Part shown: positions 60,842 to 64,000 of the stretch, piece after piece
How the letters are laid out: each line of letters begins with the position of its first letter
Numbering within the stretch: position 1 is the first letter of the stretch
Source: Berberis thunbergii
Taxonomy: Eukaryota > Streptophyta > Magnoliopsida > Ranunculales > Berberidaceae
Direction: 5' to 3'
Assembly: GCA_003290165.1 (NCBI GenBank)
Contig: QNQO01000606.1
Span: forward strand, 558,001-622,000
Length of the DNA stretch: 64,000 nucleotides
Made by a program: the position numbers and the translations under genes
Notes under the pieces: model-generated
Database searches by the model: none
Told to the model about the DNA's origin: nothing
Seen by the model: only the letters and a program-made list of their open reading frames with translations

Positions 60842-61484
60842 CTAGCGAGTGGGAATGGGCGAAGATGGAGAATAAGGTGTGTCTTCCAGGAAGGTAACAT
60901 CAATTGAGACCAGATATTTGTTAAGATTGGGACAATAACATCGATAACCTTTCTGAAGATGAGAATAACTAAGGAAGACACATTTCAAAGACTTGGGATC
61001 TAATTTAGTGACATGCGGACGAACATCCCAAACAAAACAAGTGCTACTAAATATCTTCGGGTCAATAGAAAACAATGACTTATTAGGAAAAAAGGATTTT
61101 GTAAGGTATCTCACCATGAAGAACAGAGGATGGCATGCGATTAATGAGAAAACATGTTGTAGACATTGCATCGACCCAAAAAGGTTTAGGAACATGCATT
61201 TGAAATAAGAGAGCTGGTGCAGTTTCAAGATGTCTGTTTTTACGTTCTGCCACACCATTTTGGGACGGGGTATCAACACAAGAAGTTTCATGAAGTATGC
61301 CATTCTGAGTCATATAAGACTGAAATAAAGCTGATGTATATTCTTTGGCGTTATCACTTTGCAAAGGACGAATTGAAACATTAAATTGAGTTTTAATTTC
61401 AGCACAAAACACACAAAACAGAGAAAACAACTCAGAACGACTTTTCATTAAATATAACCAAGTTACACGAGAATAATCATCCAC
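60842..61484 (-). pseudogene. Copia copy 2 integrase
   Basis: DDYSRVTWLYL, LQSDNAKEYTS and QNGVAERKNRHLE give the catalytic triad positions. An extra A near 61090 shifts the frame before the C-terminal part (LKCVFLSYSHLQKGYRC). Confidence 0.88.
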
Positions 61485-61870
61485 AAATGTAACAAATACC
61501 TAAATCTAGGTTTAGACAAAATAGGACAAAGACCCCAAACATCAAAATGAACTAATTCAAAAGGAACACTAGCACGTTTATTGACTCTAGGACTCGAACT
61601 AAGACGATGATGTTTTGCAAACTGACACGACTCACAATTTAATGAAGACACCTTATTATGTTGAGGACAAAGCTTTTTGAGTAGAGGGAGATATGGATGA
61701 CCCAACCTACAATGAGCCTCAAAAGGAGACGTGACACTAGAGCAAGCAATAGAACTCGGTAGCGATGTATCAAGAATGTAGAGGCCTCCAGACTCATGTC
61801 CTTTACCAATAATCTTCTTCGTCATAAGATCCTGAAATAAACAATGATCATGGAAAAAAATGAGACACAA
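61463..61870 (-). pseudogene. Copia copy 2 GAG-pre-integrase
   Basis: SGGLYILDTS, RLGHPYLPLLKKLCPQ and CESCQFAKHHR form the zinc-binding HHCC region. It runs on to VHFDVWGLCP, then breaks at about 61490. Confidence 0.85.
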
Positions 61871-62540
61871 CAGTTAAGATTACGAGTGAGCTGGCTTACA
61901 GAAAGCAAATTAAAGGATAAATTAGGTAAATGTAAGACAGACGACAGAGATAGCGAAGGGGTAGGGTTGATGGTGCCAGATCCAGGAACACAAGATGGTG
62001 ACCCATCGGCTAAAGTAACGGTAGAAGTAGAAGCATATGACTGAAAAGAAGAAAAGAGACTAGAATTACCTATCATATGACCTGTGGCACCAGAATCAAT
62101 GACCCATTTTGAGGATGAGGAAAGAAGACACGCATTGGGCTTACCTGAATCAGCAATAGCAAGGACAGAAGGAGATGAAGACTTGAGTAATTCCTGATAT
62201 TGTGAGAACTTCGCAAATTCATCAGCAGAGATAAGGACTGATTTGTCAGCGACATCATCAGTGAACACAACATGAGCTGAGTGTTTTTGCTGGTTTTTAA
62301 ACTGTAGCTTTCTACACTCAAACTTGGTATGGCCCGGCTTACGACAATAGTTGCAAATAATACCTCCAGAATCCGGTGTGCGAGTTTCAAATCCTTGTGA
62401 GCTGCCTCCTTTGTGTCCACTGTGATTAGAAGGTCTCCCAGGCGCATAATTGTTATTTCGACTTGCCAAAGCACCACTAAGCGGAACGGGTGGAGTACTC
62501 TCTGTGCGGAGAACACGACTAAAGACATCTTGTAAAGAGG
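61822..62540 (-). pseudogene. Copia copy 2 nucleocapsid and protease
   Basis: The zinc knuckle CNYCRKPGHTKFEC and protease WVIDSGATGHM are in one frame here, which in copy 1 is broken by an extra T. Confidence 0.88.
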
Positions 62541-63110
62541 AATATCAGACCCAGAAAGAACTTGTGCCTTAGCAGAATCTAATTCAGGAGAGAGCCCTGC
62601 TAGAAAACTCATGATAGTCATCTGCTCCCGTTGGCGTTGTTGAACCTTCACATCATAGCTAAATGGTAGCAACATATTAAGCTCCTCATACGTCCTCTTA
62701 AATGCCATAAAATAGTTGATATGGAACTGATCTTCTTTTTCCACACGGTAAAATGCTTTGCAAACCTCATACATGCTAGAGAGATTCCCTTTTCCAGAGT
62801 ACAAAAATTCCAAATAATCCATTAGTTCTTTAACAAATTCACAGTGATTGATCAAGCCAATTACCTTACTATCAATGGAATTCCGAATCTGAAGGAACAA
62901 GCGAGCATCTTCCCTTAGCCAGGTCTGCCTCGAATCGCCTTTTTCTTTGGGAGGATCATTAGTCAAATGGTCATCTTTGTCAATACTTCGTAAATAAAGC
63001 CGAACAGTCTTACTCCAATCTAGATAATTCGAACCATTTAGCTTATGGTCCGTGATTTTAAACATCACATGAACCGCATCAGATACAACCACTGATTTTG
63101 TCTCAGCCAT
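62541..63110 (-). pseudogene. Copia copy 2 gag
   Basis: Open from ATG at 63108-63110 (MAETKSVVVSD), with LNGSNYLDWSKTVRLYL and the gag helical region, to LSGSDI, where a one-base deletion near 62540 shifts the frame. At the place where copy 1 has TGA this copy keeps CGA (Arg). Confidence 0.9.
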
Positions 63111-63312
63111 GACAGGTCAAACAGGTCAGATTTTGTCTCAGCCAGCCACAAGAGACATGCTGAGAAAGAGTACAAACAGGTCAGGTTGAGAGCCTGGCTT
63201 ATCGTCTTTGCCTTCAACAATGGGTTCGAAACACTCCTGATCAACTCGTCCAACAATGATGAAGAGGATGTGAATGAAGGAGACGAGCATGAGCAGGTGG
63301 AGAGCCTAATCG

Positions 63313-63392
63313 ATCGACGCTTGGGAAGGTCGATCGGTGGCTAGGAGGGTCAATCGACGCCTGGGAAGGTCGATCGGTGGCTGGGCTGGTCC
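63313..63392. repeat. Two 40-bp tandem repeats in Copia leader
   Basis: Same pair as 21309-21388. Confidence 0.85.
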
Positions 63393-63448
63393 TTCTGTGC
63401 AGTTCTCCTATGCCGGCGGTGAGAACCCAACTTCAAACTTCAAACTTG

Positions 63449-63514
63449 GAAACTATATCAATTTAGAATATCTATAATTAACCTAATTGACAGCTATATA
63501 CACACACTGTAACA
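63449..63514 (-). repeat. Copia copy 2, truncated 5' LTR
   Basis: 66 bp of LTR start only, with the same breakpoint as copy 1. Confidence 0.85.
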
Positions 63515-63885
63515 CTCATCTTCATAACCCTATTCTTGATCATCATAATTTTCATCATTTTGAAAATCAGCCATGTCTTTCTCTAAATCCAATAATAGCA
63601 ATGGTGTAAATGTAGATGCAGGTGCAACAAAACCTCTTCTTGAGTAAGTTGTTTTGAGTTGTATTATTTCTAGAACTTCCACGTGGTTGTGATTATCCTT
63701 CTCCAACTCCAGCAACTTGTGCATATTGACCCCATGGTATCATTAGGAAATACCAATTCATTCTCTTGACGGCTGCAACCTCTTGTGACTAAAAGTCTCA
63801 AACCCTAAATGGCTATATAATAATAGCTAGTAGGCTTTTAGCTTTGGCTGATATATTTACAGTCCGATATTGTAAAATTTTACTT

Positions 63886-64000
63886 ATAATATCTAAAAAA
63901 ATGAATTGTGAATATGCAAAGTTAAATATAGAATAACCATTTAAATATGCCTGAGGCACTATAATATCTAAAAAAATGACTTGTGAATATGCAAAGTTAA
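63886..64000. repeat. 75-bp tandem duplication at window end
   Basis: ATAATATCTAAAAAAATGA at 63886 recurs at 63961 with a 75-bp period. The matching place at 21885-21960 has a single copy. The second unit runs off the window. Confidence 0.85.

Larger units (their letters stand above)
58844..63514 (-). mobile_element. Ty1/Copia LTR retrotransposon, degenerate, copy 2
   Basis: The same element as 16859-21510, at the same site and with the same truncated 5' LTR. The 3' LTR is 58844-58999, the 5' LTR remnant 63449-63514; flanks CTCCT and CTCAT. Shared lesions are the stop at 60842-60844 and the frameshift near 60593. Private lesions are a one-base loss near 62540 in gag, an extra base near 61090 in integrase, and a two-base loss near 59682 between RT and RNase H. 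Gag, protease and most of RT are individually well kept. Confidence 0.95.
58014..64000. repeat. Segmental duplicate of 16035-22010
   Basis: Same orientation and content as the 16-22 kb segment. This copy has the fuller exon series on its left, so it is the more likely source. Confidence 0.92.

Overview
The window is nuclear DNA from a flowering plant, most likely a eudicot. The evidence is AT-rich non-coding sequence, plant-type Copia and Gypsy LTR retrotransposons, hAT-like non-autonomous DNA elements, SINE-like insertions, and broken exons of a plastid-pathway gene (IspF). I find no complete, undamaged protein-coding gene. The best candidate for a real host gene is a set of small minus-strand exons at 56.9-58.8 kb.

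Layout. From 1 to about 16.0 kb, and again at 24.6-31.2 kb and 35.2-37.7 kb, lies a head-to-tail array of one composite module. In plus orientation a full module holds: a 5' exon fragment of IspF (plus strand), a leader exon of an unidentified minus-strand gene, its upstream sequence, then about 2.3 kb of unidentified conserved sequence. Units differ by internal deletions. The block at 1-3.1 kb is repeated at an exact 12,800-bp offset (12.8-15.9 kb). The block at about 2.2-6.3 kb recurs at 26.2-31.2 kb. hAT-like elements with perfect 8-bp target duplications sit in the array and at 23.9 kb, and one paralogous empty site survives at 11.36 kb.

From 16.03 to 22.0 kb is a segmental copy of 58.01-64.0 kb. 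Each copy carries the same minus-strand Copia element inserted in the same intron-like site of the same exon series. In both, the 5' LTR is cut to about 66 bp and the primer-binding site is missing, so the second copy arose by DNA duplication and not by retrotransposition.

31.2-33.3 kb holds a candidate TIR element with a captured U-box/USP gene fragment, beside a LINE relic. 33.3-34.9 and 39.1-40.7 kb are another duplicated pair. 41-53 kb is AT-rich intergenic sequence with a possible LTR relic, a tandem/hairpin repeat and two SINE-like insertions. 53.4-55.1 kb is a compact Gypsy deletion derivative with LTRs, primer-binding site and a 5-bp target duplication.

No CRISPR array, operon, rRNA gene or convincing tRNA gene is present. 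I found no clearly new functional system. The interest lies in the history of this repeat array: gene-fragment amplification, element-carried gene fragments and segmental duplication of dead elements.
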